From: an uncultured Clostridia bacterium
GTDB lineage: Bacteria > Bacillota > Clostridia > Oscillospirales > Oscillospiraceae
Direction: 5' to 3'
NCBI GenBank assembly: GCA_947170435.1
Contig: CAMVTO010000024.1
Location: 1 to 34,505, forward strand
DNA length: 34,505 bases
A program made the position numbers and the translations under genes. Below, one piece after another: positions 18,020 through 24,684 of the stretch (its first letter is position 1; every line of letters starts with the position of its first letter). A model generated the notes under the pieces. That model was not told the origin of the DNA. It searched no databases and saw only the letters and a program-made list of their open reading frames with translations.

Positions 18020-18039
18020 TGGCGTGGCGAATAGTGACA

Positions 18040-18072
18040 GAAAGCACGCCGTTTTTGGCGCGCTTTCTTTTT
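18040..18072 (+). terminator. Rho-independent terminator with no gene in front of it
   Basis: An 11-bp stem with one mismatch (GAAAGCACGCC at 18040-18050 and its partner at 18057-18067, loop GTTTTT) is followed by five T residues at 18068-18072. It reads on the + strand but no + strand gene precedes it for more than 1300 bases. It stands 31 bases before the surface-protein remnant, so it is probably left over from a lost upstream gene, or else acts as an attenuator. Confidence 0.65.
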
Positions 18073-18102
18073 ATCAAAACACAAAAATTTGGAGGAAACA
18101 AC

Positions 18103-18334
18103 ATGACAAAACGCATAACAGCCCTTTTTCTCACGCTGGTGACGCTCCTGGGTCTTGTCGCCGTTCCCGCGAACGCCGCCTCCACCTTGGAGGAAGCGAT
18201 GGCGGAGGTCAACGTGTACGCGAGGAACGACGACCTCGACTGGCTCCGCGTCAACCCCAATGCGGATCAGGCAAAGGCACAGCGGAAACGCATTATTACA
18301 CGCATAACCTCATAAAAAATAAAGCAGGAAGTGA
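18103..18334 (+). pseudogene. N-terminal remnant of a thioester-type clostridial surface protein
   Basis: An ATG at 18103 with a GGAGGAAA ribosome binding site opens a signal peptide (TALFLTLVTLLGLVAVPANA) followed by STLEEAMAEVNVYARNDDLDWL, split here as the conserved start of clostridial Cys-Gln thioester surface proteins as I remember them. The frame stops at 18315 after 70 residues. If the frame is shifted near position 18280, it reads THYYTHNLIKNKAGS, which resembles the family continuation of the type QHYTYYNYKNKAGS. Similarity ends near 18334, well before the thioester cysteine. The gene is therefore both frameshifted and truncated. Family comparison is from memory and was not searched. 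A real 70-residue secreted peptide is possible but less likely. Confidence 0.6.
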
Positions 18335-18745
18335 CAGCCCTGTTGCGGGCGTGGAACGATGGAGGCCCGAACCGTGTACGCAAAAGAAAACGAGGACACC
18401 TCTTCCGTGTCGTATCCCTCCGCAATGACGGAGAACTCGACCATACGCCCGAAGCGTCCGGAACCCGTGTCCTCAGATTCTGATACTACCATACCACAGG
18501 CGTCGAATGTTGTCAAGTCCAGCCTCGATCTCCAGACGCCGGAAAAATCGCAAACGATTGGGAATTTGGCAGAGATCCGCGATACGCTGCAAGGTCTACG
18601 GGCATCGGGGATTTCAAGATAAAACTTTCGGAAACCAATTTGCCAAAACCGTTGCATAACTCGCCGATTCCGAAAAACTGACCATTGTACGGTGAAAAAT
18701 AGCTGCTAAAATGGATTTTTCAATCAAATGAAGGAGGATATTGCA
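18335..18745. other. Intergenic stretch, no gene supported
   Basis: Frames of 87 codons on the + strand (18359-18622) and 115 codons on the minus strand (18310-18657) are open here, but neither has a good ribosome binding site and neither shows a family I recognise. That several overlapping frames are open suggests decayed coding sequence. The right end carries the promoter and leader of the small gene at 18746. Confidence 0.5.
18685..18712 (+). promoter_or_regulatory. Sigma-A promoter with extended -10 for the small gene at 18746
   Basis: TTGTAC (18685-18690) and TAAAAT (18707-18712) are 16 bases apart, with an extended -10 TG at 18704-18705. A strong AAGGAGGA ribosome binding site follows at 18731-18738. 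Confidence 0.6.
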
Positions 18746-19007
18746 ATGAGCATCGAAATTCTGGAAGCGGGAGCGGAACTCAAGGACCTGGTGGACACCT
18801 TCTCCAATCTGGCGGATGTGAAGGTGCGCGGCAATATGGCGCAGAATGACCGGACCGCCACACAGCAAGCCGTCAGCGAGTGGCTGGGCGGCATGGAGTT
18901 TTTCTGAACGCAAACGCCTGCGGCGCGCGGGGGACATTGAACTGAGCGCCGACGAGATGCAGCGATTCACCGCGCTGGATAAGAATCAACGGTTTGCCAA
19001 TTATTAA
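18746..19007 (+). pseudogene. Small protein gene split by an apparent frameshift at a T run
   Basis: The ATG at 18746 has an excellent ribosome binding site and a promoter, and encodes 53 residues (MSIEILEAGAELKDLV to WLGGMEFF) ending at 18907. Removing one T from the five-T run at 18899-18903 instead gives an 86-residue product continuing SERKRLRRAGDIELSADEM and ending NQRFANY at 19007. The downstream sequence has coding character, which suggests the longer product is ancestral. The family is not recognised; the first half is a short acidic helix pair, the second half is basic then acidic. A sequencing error at the homopolymer, programmed slippage, or a genuine 53-residue protein cannot be told apart here. 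Confidence 0.45.
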
Positions 19008-19026
19008 GTTTGGATTTGCCGCCCGG

Positions 19027-19737
19027 TCAGTTTAACGCGCGAATCCAGCTTTGCAGTTTGCCGTAGCCGCCGTGCTCCCATTGATTGATGTCGGCGTTTT
19101 TCTTGTTGATCAAGCAGTCGGTCAGCAGGAACGTTTTCATGCCGAGCTCGCCGGCCGGCATGTCCTCGCCGACATCGTTGCCCACCATAACGCACTCGTC
19201 TGCTGAGATGTGGAAGCGATCCAGAAGCTCTTGATAAAAGCCCAGATCCGGCTTGCAATAGCCGCTGGTTTCGTAGGAGGTGATGAAATCCACCTCGCCC
19301 GGCTCGATGCCTGCCCAGCGCAGACGGCTCTCCATCGCCGTAAGGGGGAAGATCGGCTCTGTGGCGACGACGACACGGAAGCCCAATTCCCTGCACAGCT
19401 CCACCGTGCGCCTGGCCTCCGGCGTATGGCCGCAGCTGGAGGAGATCCGCTGGAAATCCACAGCATAGAATTCGTCGAACAGCGGACGATCCGCCAGCAC
19501 ACGCTCACCGGTGACCTTGACGAACGCTTCCCAGAAGATCTCCTGATTTCTGCGGCTTCCGTCGTTATACTGCATGGCGGTGATACCGGCGTTGATGCCG
19601 TTGATCAGCTCCTCCGGCTGGTAGCCGTGGGGCAGCATTTTTTTGGTCAGCACTTTGAAGTACACCTTGGCGAAGGTGGCCGCGTCCATCGGCAGCAGCG
19701 TGCCGTCCATATCAAAGAAAATGTACTTGGTTTGCAT
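19027..19737 (-). CDS. HAD-superfamily phosphatase
   Basis: The 236-residue product has all four HAD motifs: DMDGTLL with nucleophile Asp9 and acid/base Asp11, Thr126 in VVATEP, Lys162 in YCKPD, and GNDVGEDM at 186-193 with the metal-binding acidic residues. The helical insert between motifs I and II indicates a C1-cap enzyme of the phosphoglycolate phosphatase type. Such cytosolic enzymes hydrolyse small phosphate esters with Mg2+; the substrate cannot be told from sequence. It is the last gene of the minus-strand operon, 11 bases after the EamA transporter stop. Confidence 0.88.
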   Translation of the reverse strand: MQTKYIFFDMDGTLLPMDAATFAKVYFKVLTKKMLPHGYQPEELINGINAGITAMQYNDGSRRNQEIFWEAFVKVTGERVLADRPLFDEFYAVDFQRISSSCGHTPEARRTVELCRELGFRVVVATEPIFPLTAMESRLRWAGIEPGEVDFITSYETSGYCKPDLGFYQELLDRFHISADECVMVGNDVGEDMPAGELGMKTFLLTDCLINKKNADINQWEHGGYGKLQSWIRALN

Positions 19738-19748
19738 GAAGTCTCCTC

Positions 19749-20633
19749 CTATGTTTTGGATCGTTCGGGCAGCTCCGCAATGACGGCGGAGCAGAGAACC
19801 AATGCCGCGCCCAACGCCTGCGCCATGCTCATGGGCTCACGCAGTATCAGCGCGGAGAGCAGAATGGCGATCACGGGATCCAGATAGCTGAGCAATGCCA
19901 GCGTCTGCGCCGACAGAGCATCCACAGAGCCGAAGTAAAGCGCGTACGCGCAGCCGGTGTGGACAAGTCCTGCGACCAAAAGCAGCAGGATCACCGCCGG
20001 GGTAAAGCGGATCGCACCGGGGTCTTCGGCCAGCAGCACATAGGGAATCAGGACAGCGCCCGCGGTGCCGATCTGCACGATGGTTTTGTCGTAGGCGGGG
20101 ACGTAGCGGATAAACTTGTTGAGCATCACAACGCTGGCGTAAAGAATGGCCGCGCCGAGACCGCAGAGGATGCCGCGCCACTCGCCTGAGCGGGCGAGAC
20201 CGCCGCGGGATACGCCGGAGACCATGACCATGCCGAAGAGCGCCGCAAGGACACACAGGGTCTTGCGAAGCGTCAGTCGCTCATGCAGAACAAAGGGGAC
20301 GACCATCAGAATGAACACCGGCGCCATGTAGTAGCACAGCGTCGCCACAGCGACGGTGGTGTAGCGGTACGCCTCGAACAGCAGAATCCAGTTGAAGCCG
20401 ATCATGGCCCCGGAGATCACCAGACGCGAAAGCATGGGGCGAATCGCGGCCCGGTCAAGCCGCCCGCCGCGCAGATGCACCAGCACCAGCAAAAACAGCG
20501 CGCCAAGCAGACCGCGAGCCATCGCGAGAAAACCGGAAGGCACCGGCAGGTAACGCCGCACCAGACCGATCGTGCCGAAGATGCACATGGACGCGATCAG
20601 CGAGAGACGGGCGCGTGTCACTTCGTTTCTCAT
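19749..20633 (-). CDS. EamA/DMT-family membrane transporter
   Basis: The 294-residue product has about ten hydrophobic helices arranged as two EamA repeats, ending with the typical second-repeat sequence LSYLDPVIAILLSALILREP. Members of the drug/metabolite transporter superfamily export amino acids, nucleosides or other metabolites; the substrate is not predictable here. The start codon overlaps the stop of the PrsW-type gene by four bases, which suggests translational coupling. Confidence 0.9.
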   Translation of the reverse strand: MRNEVTRARLSLIASMCIFGTIGLVRRYLPVPSGFLAMARGLLGALFLLVLVHLRGGRLDRAAIRPMLSRLVISGAMIGFNWILLFEAYRYTTVAVATLCYYMAPVFILMVVPFVLHERLTLRKTLCVLAALFGMVMVSGVSRGGLARSGEWRGILCGLGAAILYASVVMLNKFIRYVPAYDKTIVQIGTAGAVLIPYVLLAEDPGAIRFTPAVILLLLVAGLVHTGCAYALYFGSVDALSAQTLALLSYLDPVIAILLSALILREPMSMAQALGAALVLCSAVIAELPERSKT

Positions 20634-21376
20634 AGGTCAAACAGTGTGGGCTGAATGGGACGATCCATCGCGGCCTCCATCTTGACCGTGCGGAATGCGC
20701 GGGAGAACACGAGGACAACAAAGATCAGAAACGCGATGGATGAAAGCTCCGAGCCGATCATCGCGCAGGAGTCGTAGAACCCATGCAGGAACACGGCGAT
20801 CAGATACCCGGTGCGGAGCGAGCGGCTTGCGCCCTCGCGGTCGCCGCGGACTTCCAGATACTTTGCGCGGCTGTAGTAGACGCCCATGAACACGGCAAAG
20901 GACATGTGACCGGGAATCGCCAGAAGAGCGCGGGGCAGCGCGACGGACAAGCCATAGGCCGCGACATACTGCACGTTCTCCAGCGCGGCGAAGCCGAGGG
21001 AGACAAACACCGCGTAAACAACGCCGTCAAAGCGATAGTTGAACGCGGGATGGTTCCAGGAGCGGAGCTTGAGGAAGAAGAGCTTGGTCCCTTCCTCCAC
21101 CGCGGCGACCACGACAAAGGCGAGCGCGATCACATAGAGCCGACTGTCCGGCGCGACAAAGATGCCGAGCAGCCTCTCGCCGATGCCCTCGAGCACCATG
21201 GAGGAGAGCGCCGACAGGCAGCCCATCACCAGAAGCGAGAGGAGCAACCCGACCGGCTCCTTTTCAATCGTATCGTGCCGATAGATATAGCGCAGCAGGA
21301 AGATCGCCGGCAGCAACGCGGCTGCGAGATAGATGACCGTCGGCAGCAGCGAGAGAATCGGAAACACAAAAAACAT
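20630..21376 (-). CDS. PrsW-family intramembrane metalloprotease
   Basis: The 248-residue multi-pass protein carries the conserved PrsW signatures: Glu94-Glu95 and Lys98 in EEGTK, FDG at 116-118, Glu133-Asn134 in ALEN, His157 in PGHMSF and His198 in LHGFYD. In Bacillus subtilis PrsW performs the first cleavage of the anti-sigma factor RsiW; the wider family (related to CAAX proteases) has other substrates. No sigma/anti-sigma pair adjoins it. It starts three bases after the barstar gene stop, so it may be functionally tied to the ribonuclease pair. All likely active-site residues are present. Confidence 0.85.
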   Translation of the reverse strand: MFFVFPILSLLPTVIYLAAALLPAIFLLRYIYRHDTIEKEPVGLLLSLLVMGCLSALSSMVLEGIGERLLGIFVAPDSRLYVIALAFVVVAAVEEGTKLFFLKLRSWNHPAFNYRFDGVVYAVFVSLGFAALENVQYVAAYGLSVALPRALLAIPGHMSFAVFMGVYYSRAKYLEVRGDREGASRSLRTGYLIAVFLHGFYDSCAMIGSELSSIAFLIFVVLVFSRAFRTVKMEAAMDRPIQPTLFDL

Positions 21377-21379
21377 GGC

Positions 21380-21649
21380 TCAGTCCTCCACGATAAAGTG
21401 CAAATGCGGGTTTTCCCCGCAGGCGTCGCGCAGCAGGGCGCACAGCACATCGGCATAGACGCCGAGGTGGGCAAACAGCTCCTCGCCGTGGACAAGCCGC
21501 AGCTCGGTGTCCTCGCTCAGATCGGTCAGGCAGTCAAACAGCGCGTCCAGATTGCGCCCGTAGTATTCCGGGAGAGACAACTGCTGCGCCAGCGTGTCGT
21601 GCAGCTGCTCCCGCGTTTCGATGATCGCGCCGTCAATGAGAGCGTTCAT
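21380..21649 (-). CDS. Barstar-family ribonuclease inhibitor
   Basis: The 89-residue product matches barstar in length and in its central signature SLPEYYGRNLDALFDCLTD, with the key barnase-binding residues at the same numbering as the Bacillus protein (Tyr29, Asp35, Asp39). Barstar plugs the active site of barnase inside the producing cell. The gene starts three bases after the stop of the barnase-like gene, the arrangement expected for a toxin and its inhibitor, so the pair is a self-protection unit. Confidence 0.93.
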   Translation of the reverse strand: MNALIDGAIIETREQLHDTLAQQLSLPEYYGRNLDALFDCLTDLSEDTELRLVHGEELFAHLGVYADVLCALLRDACGENPHLHFIVED

Positions 21650-21652
21650 GGC

Positions 21653-22189
21653 TCATTCCTCCCCGTAAAGAAGCTCAAAGGTTTCGTAGTGGTCACCGGT
21701 GTAGTAGATCAGGCCGTCGTTGGAAAAGACGATGCGCTTCGCGCCGCGGCTTTTGGCGCCCAGCGTATCAATATCGCACTCCGTGTATTTACGGCCCTCC
21801 GCGGCGGGCAGCAGACCCTCGTAATTGCCGAATCGGCTGCCGCCAATGCATTTGCCGGGGGCGTAAGGCTCCAGCGAGCCGCCGCTCCAGCCCAGCGCCT
21901 CCGCCTCTTTCTTTGTGATGTAGTTGTCCGGCAGGTGCCCGTAGAGGTACAGATACCGCGCCACGTCCTCCTTGGAATCGTAGATGCCATCCTCGGGCAG
22001 CGCGGTTTCCTCCGTGCTGTCCGCCGGCGGCGCCTGCGCATCCGCTTCGGGAGCGGCATCCTCCGGTACGTCGGGCAGGAGCGTCAGCTCCGACAGCGGC
22101 TCATCGGCGGGAGAGCGGCCCATCACACAGGCGGCAAGAGATACTGTCAGGAAAAGCGCCAGCAGCAGTGAAAAAATACGTTTCATCAT
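21653..22189 (-). CDS. Barnase-type ribonuclease with a lipoprotein signal
   Basis: The N-terminus is a lipoprotein signal peptide with lipobox LAAC (lipidated Cys21), then a Pro/Glu/Asp/Ala-rich linker (about 22-66), then a barnase domain (about 68-178) containing HLPDNYITKKEAEALGW and YTGDHYETF. By alignment from memory, catalytic residues of barnase are kept: Lys93 (Lys27), Glu137 (Glu73), Arg148 (Arg83), Arg152 (Arg87) and His167 (His102). Barnase Arg59 is replaced by Tyr123. Barnase is an extracellular guanyl-preferring RNase; here lipidation would hold it on the outer face of the membrane. The start could be either of two adjacent ATGs (22189 or 22186); no clear ribosome binding site is present. 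It heads the five-gene operon. Confidence 0.92.
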   Translation of the reverse strand: MMKRIFSLLLALFLTVSLAACVMGRSPADEPLSELTLLPDVPEDAAPEADAQAPPADSTEETALPEDGIYDSKEDVARYLYLYGHLPDNYITKKEAEALGWSGGSLEPYAPGKCIGGSRFGNYEGLLPAAEGRKYTECDIDTLGAKSRGAKRIVFSNDGLIYYTGDHYETFELLYGEE

Positions 22190-22196
22190 ATTAATT

Positions 22197-22205
22197 ATTT
22201 TACCA
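22197..22205 (-). promoter_or_regulatory. Extended -10 promoter of the barnase operon
   Basis: On the minus strand TGG is followed directly by TAAAAT (22202-22197), an extended -10 element; the -35 region (CTGTAT, 22225-22220) is weak. Transcription would start within a base or two of the ATG at 22189, which would make the mRNA leaderless. Confidence 0.5.
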
Positions 22206-22277
22206 TGCGCGCGGGAAAAATACAGTCAGCAAAATAGACGGAAAACGCGGAAAAAATCGGCGTTGAAAAGGCGAAGA

Positions 22278-22306
22278 TTGACAGAGCCGGGCGCAGCGGG
22301 TAAACT
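22278..22306 (+). promoter_or_regulatory. Sigma-A promoter of the XdhC/CoxI-type gene
   Basis: A consensus -35 TTGACA (22278-22283) and TAAACT (22301-22306) are 17 bases apart. Transcription would start shortly before the ribosome binding site GGGAGG at 22324-22329, which supports the ATG at 22337 rather than that at 22307. Confidence 0.75.
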
Positions 22307-22336
22307 ATGGGAGAAAAAAGACCGGGAGGCAGAGGC

Positions 22337-23242
22337 ATGGGAGAGTTTAAGAGCATTCTGGAAATCGTTGCACGTGGGGAAGCCGCCACACTGACGCGGG
22401 TGGTGGACGGAACGTCCTATCGGCGTCGTTTTGTGCCGCGGGAGCGCTTGATCCTGCTCGGCGGCGGGCATGTGTCCCACGCGCTGGCGCGTCTGGCGGC
22501 GACCTTGGACTATGCCGTGACCGTGGTGGATGACCGCCCGATGTTCGCGAACTGCGAGCGGTTCCCGGAGGCGGAGCGCGTCGTGTGCGACGAATTTGAG
22601 CACGCGATCCGGGCGCTGAGCATCCGTCCGACGGACTACGTCTGTATCCTGACCCGCGGCCACCGCTGGGACGGTGAGTGCCTGCGCGCGCTGCTTGCGG
22701 GCACGGAGCCGACCTACCTCGGCATGATCGGTTCCAAACGCCGGGTGACGGGCCTGCTGGGAGCGCTGCGGGAGGAGGGCTTTGACGCGGGGCGCATTGA
22801 GCGTATCCATGCCCCCATCGGGCTGATGATCGGTGCGGTAACGCCGGAGGAGATCGCGGTATCCATCGCCGCGCAGCTCATCGAGCATCGGCATACGCTG
22901 CCCGCCGTGACGGACGACGCGGCGCTTTTTCAGACAAACACCGATATGGAAATGCTGCGCTTCCTCGCGGGGGAGGCGGAGAAGAAGGCGTTCTGCCTCG
23001 TGCTGGAGACCCGCGGCTCGACGCCGGTCAAGTCGGGCGCGGCAATGGCGGTGGACGCTGCGGGCCGGGGATATGGCACCGTCGGCGGCGGCTGCGGTGA
23101 GGCGGAGGTCATGCGCCGCGCCCGCGCGCTCCTGCGTACAGGCGGCAGCGACACCGTGGAGGTGGATATGACCGACGACGCCGCGGCAGAGGACGGCCTT
23201 ACCTGCGGCGGTACCATGCGGGTTTATATCGAATCCATTTGA
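22337..23242 (+). CDS. XdhC/CoxI-family protein with reversed domain order
   Basis: The 301-residue product has a Rossmann-type domain first (LILLGGGHVSHAL at 38-50, VTVVDDRP at 61-68, LGMIGSKRR at 128-136) and the CoxI-type domain last (LETRGSTPVKSGAAM at 223-237, GTVGGGCGEAEV at 247-258, CGG at 290-292). XdhC helps load sulfurated molybdenum cofactor into xanthine dehydrogenase; in the usual family layout the CoxI domain comes first. The Cys in GGGCGEAEV is also a notable feature of this copy. No molybdenum enzyme gene is in the window, so the partner is unknown. The start at 22337 has a good ribosome binding site at 22324-22329. It is followed 13 bases later by a MATE transporter. Confidence 0.85.
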   Translation: MGEFKSILEIVARGEAATLTRVVDGTSYRRRFVPRERLILLGGGHVSHALARLAATLDYAVTVVDDRPMFANCERFPEAERVVCDEFEHAIRALSIRPTDYVCILTRGHRWDGECLRALLAGTEPTYLGMIGSKRRVTGLLGALREEGFDAGRIERIHAPIGLMIGAVTPEEIAVSIAAQLIEHRHTLPAVTDDAALFQTNTDMEMLRFLAGEAEKKAFCLVLETRGSTPVKSGAAMAVDAAGRGYGTVGGGCGEAEVMRRARALLRTGGSDTVEVDMTDDAAAEDGLTCGGTMRVYIESI

Positions 23243-23255
23243 AAAGGGTATTTTT

Positions 23256-24614
23256 ATGCAACGCGAAACTGACTTTACCAGCGGGCCTATTGTCGGGCCG
23301 CTGCTGAAATTCTCCCTGCCGATTCTGCTGGCGCTTTTCTTACAGGCGCTCTACGGTGCGGTGGACTTGCTGATCGTCGGCAAGTACGCCGCGGCAGCGG
23401 ACGTTTCCGGTGTGGCGGTAGGCTCGCAGATCATGATGACGATTACGAACCTCATCAGCTCGTTTGCCATGGGTACGACGATCCTGCTGGGGCAGAAGAT
23501 CGGCGAGGGCGACCGCGAGGCCGGAGGCCGGATCATCGGTACCAGCATGGTGCTGTTTTTTGCCATCGGCGCGGCGATGACCGTGCTGGTGCCGCTGCTC
23601 TCGGGCGCGCTGGCGGACGCGATGAACGCGCCGGCGGAGGCGTTCCCGGAAACGAAACGCTACATCGCCATTTGCGGCGCGGGCAGCATCATGATCATCG
23701 CCTACAACGTGCTCGGCAGCGTCATGCGCGGCATCGGCGACTCCAGGACGCCGCTTGTGACCGTGGCGATCGCCAGCGTGTGCAACATCGCGGGCGACCT
23801 GCTCCTCATCGCGGGGGGGAACATGGGCGCGGAAGGCGCCGCCATTGCCACCGTTGCCTCGCAGACGGTGAGCGTCGTCGTTTCATTTCTGCTGCTGCGG
23901 CGCAGGACGCTGCCGTTCCGCTTCACGCGGCAGCAGATCCGCCTGGAATCGGATACGGTGCGCCGCATCGCGCGCTTCGGCATCCCCATCGCGATCCAGG
24001 ATTTGCTGGTGGGGCTGTCGTTCCTTGTGATCCTCGCCATCGTTAACAAGCTGGGGCTGATCGCCTCGGCGGGCGTCGGCGTGGCGGAGAAGGTCTGCGC
24101 CTTTATCATGCTCGTGCCCGCCGCGTTCATGCAGGCGATGAGCGCTTATGTGGCACAGAACCATGGCGCGGGGCGGCACGACCGGGCGATGCTGGGGCTC
24201 AAGATCGCCATCGGCCTCTCCACCGCCTTCGGGGTGCTGATGTTCTACGCTGCCTACTTCCACGGTGATCTGCTCTGCGGCCTGTTCTCCAATGACCGCG
24301 AGGTGGTGCTGGCGGGCTGGGATTACCTGCGCGCCTACGGCATCGACTGCCTGCTGACCTGTTTCCTGTTCTGCTTCATCGGTTTCTATAACGGCCTCGG
24401 GCACACGGGCTTCGTCATGGCGCAGGGTATCGCCGCGGCGTTCCTCATTCGGATTCCCGTGGCGCAGTACATGAGCGTCGCAACGGGGCGGCTGTTTTAC
24501 ATCGGACTTGCAGTGCCCTGCTCAACGATCGCGCAGATCACGGTCTGCTTTGCGTTTTACGCGCATCTCAAGAAGCGCGGGGGCGGTTCCAGAGAATTGC
24601 TTGACATAAATTGA
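23256..24614 (+). CDS. MATE-family multidrug efflux transporter
   Basis: The 452-residue protein has about twelve transmembrane helices in two related halves and typical MATE sequence (FSLPILLALFLQALYGAVDL at residues 18-37 and the RGIGDSRTPL loop between helices). These transporters export cationic drugs or metabolites using a Na+ or H+ gradient. The closest pattern is the clostridial NorM/DinF-like group. It lies 13 bases after the XdhC-type gene and probably shares its promoter. Its last codons overlap the -35 boxes of the next gene's promoter. Confidence 0.92.
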   Translation: MQRETDFTSGPIVGPLLKFSLPILLALFLQALYGAVDLLIVGKYAAAADVSGVAVGSQIMMTITNLISSFAMGTTILLGQKIGEGDREAGGRIIGTSMVLFFAIGAAMTVLVPLLSGALADAMNAPAEAFPETKRYIAICGAGSIMIIAYNVLGSVMRGIGDSRTPLVTVAIASVCNIAGDLLLIAGGNMGAEGAAIATVASQTVSVVVSFLLLRRRTLPFRFTRQQIRLESDTVRRIARFGIPIAIQDLLVGLSFLVILAIVNKLGLIASAGVGVAEKVCAFIMLVPAAFMQAMSAYVAQNHGAGRHDRAMLGLKIAIGLSTAFGVLMFYAAYFHGDLLCGLFSNDREVVLAGWDYLRAYGIDCLLTCFLFCFIGFYNGLGHTGFVMAQGIAAAFLIRIPVAQYMSVATGRLFYIGLAVPCSTIAQITVCFAFYAHLKKRGGGSRELLDIN

Positions 24615-24639
24615 CAAAACCGACGCGATGTGATACACT
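24611..24639 (+). promoter_or_regulatory. Sigma-A promoter of the response regulator gene
   Basis: TTGACA (24611-24616) is 17 bases from TACACT (24634-24639), which is preceded by an extended -10 TG at 24631-24632. A second TTGACA at 24601-24606 lies at the wrong distance for this -10 box. The promoter overlaps the end of the MATE gene. Confidence 0.75.
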
Positions 24640-24684
24640 AAATTATCCAAAATAGCCAAATATCGCATGAGGAGGAACGGGCGT

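Noticed and set aside
17973-18260. Upstream extension of the four-helix membrane protein to 380 residues
   Set aside because: The extra 96 residues run antisense through the surface-protein remnant and over the gene's own promoter, and the internal ATG has a ribosome binding site.
18310-18657. 115-codon minus-strand frame (and an overlapping 87-codon + strand frame)
   Set aside because: No ribosome binding site or recognisable domain; probably decayed sequence.
22307-22336. Earlier ATG for the XdhC/CoxI-type gene
   Set aside because: It lies one base after the -10 box, so it would be at or before the transcription start.
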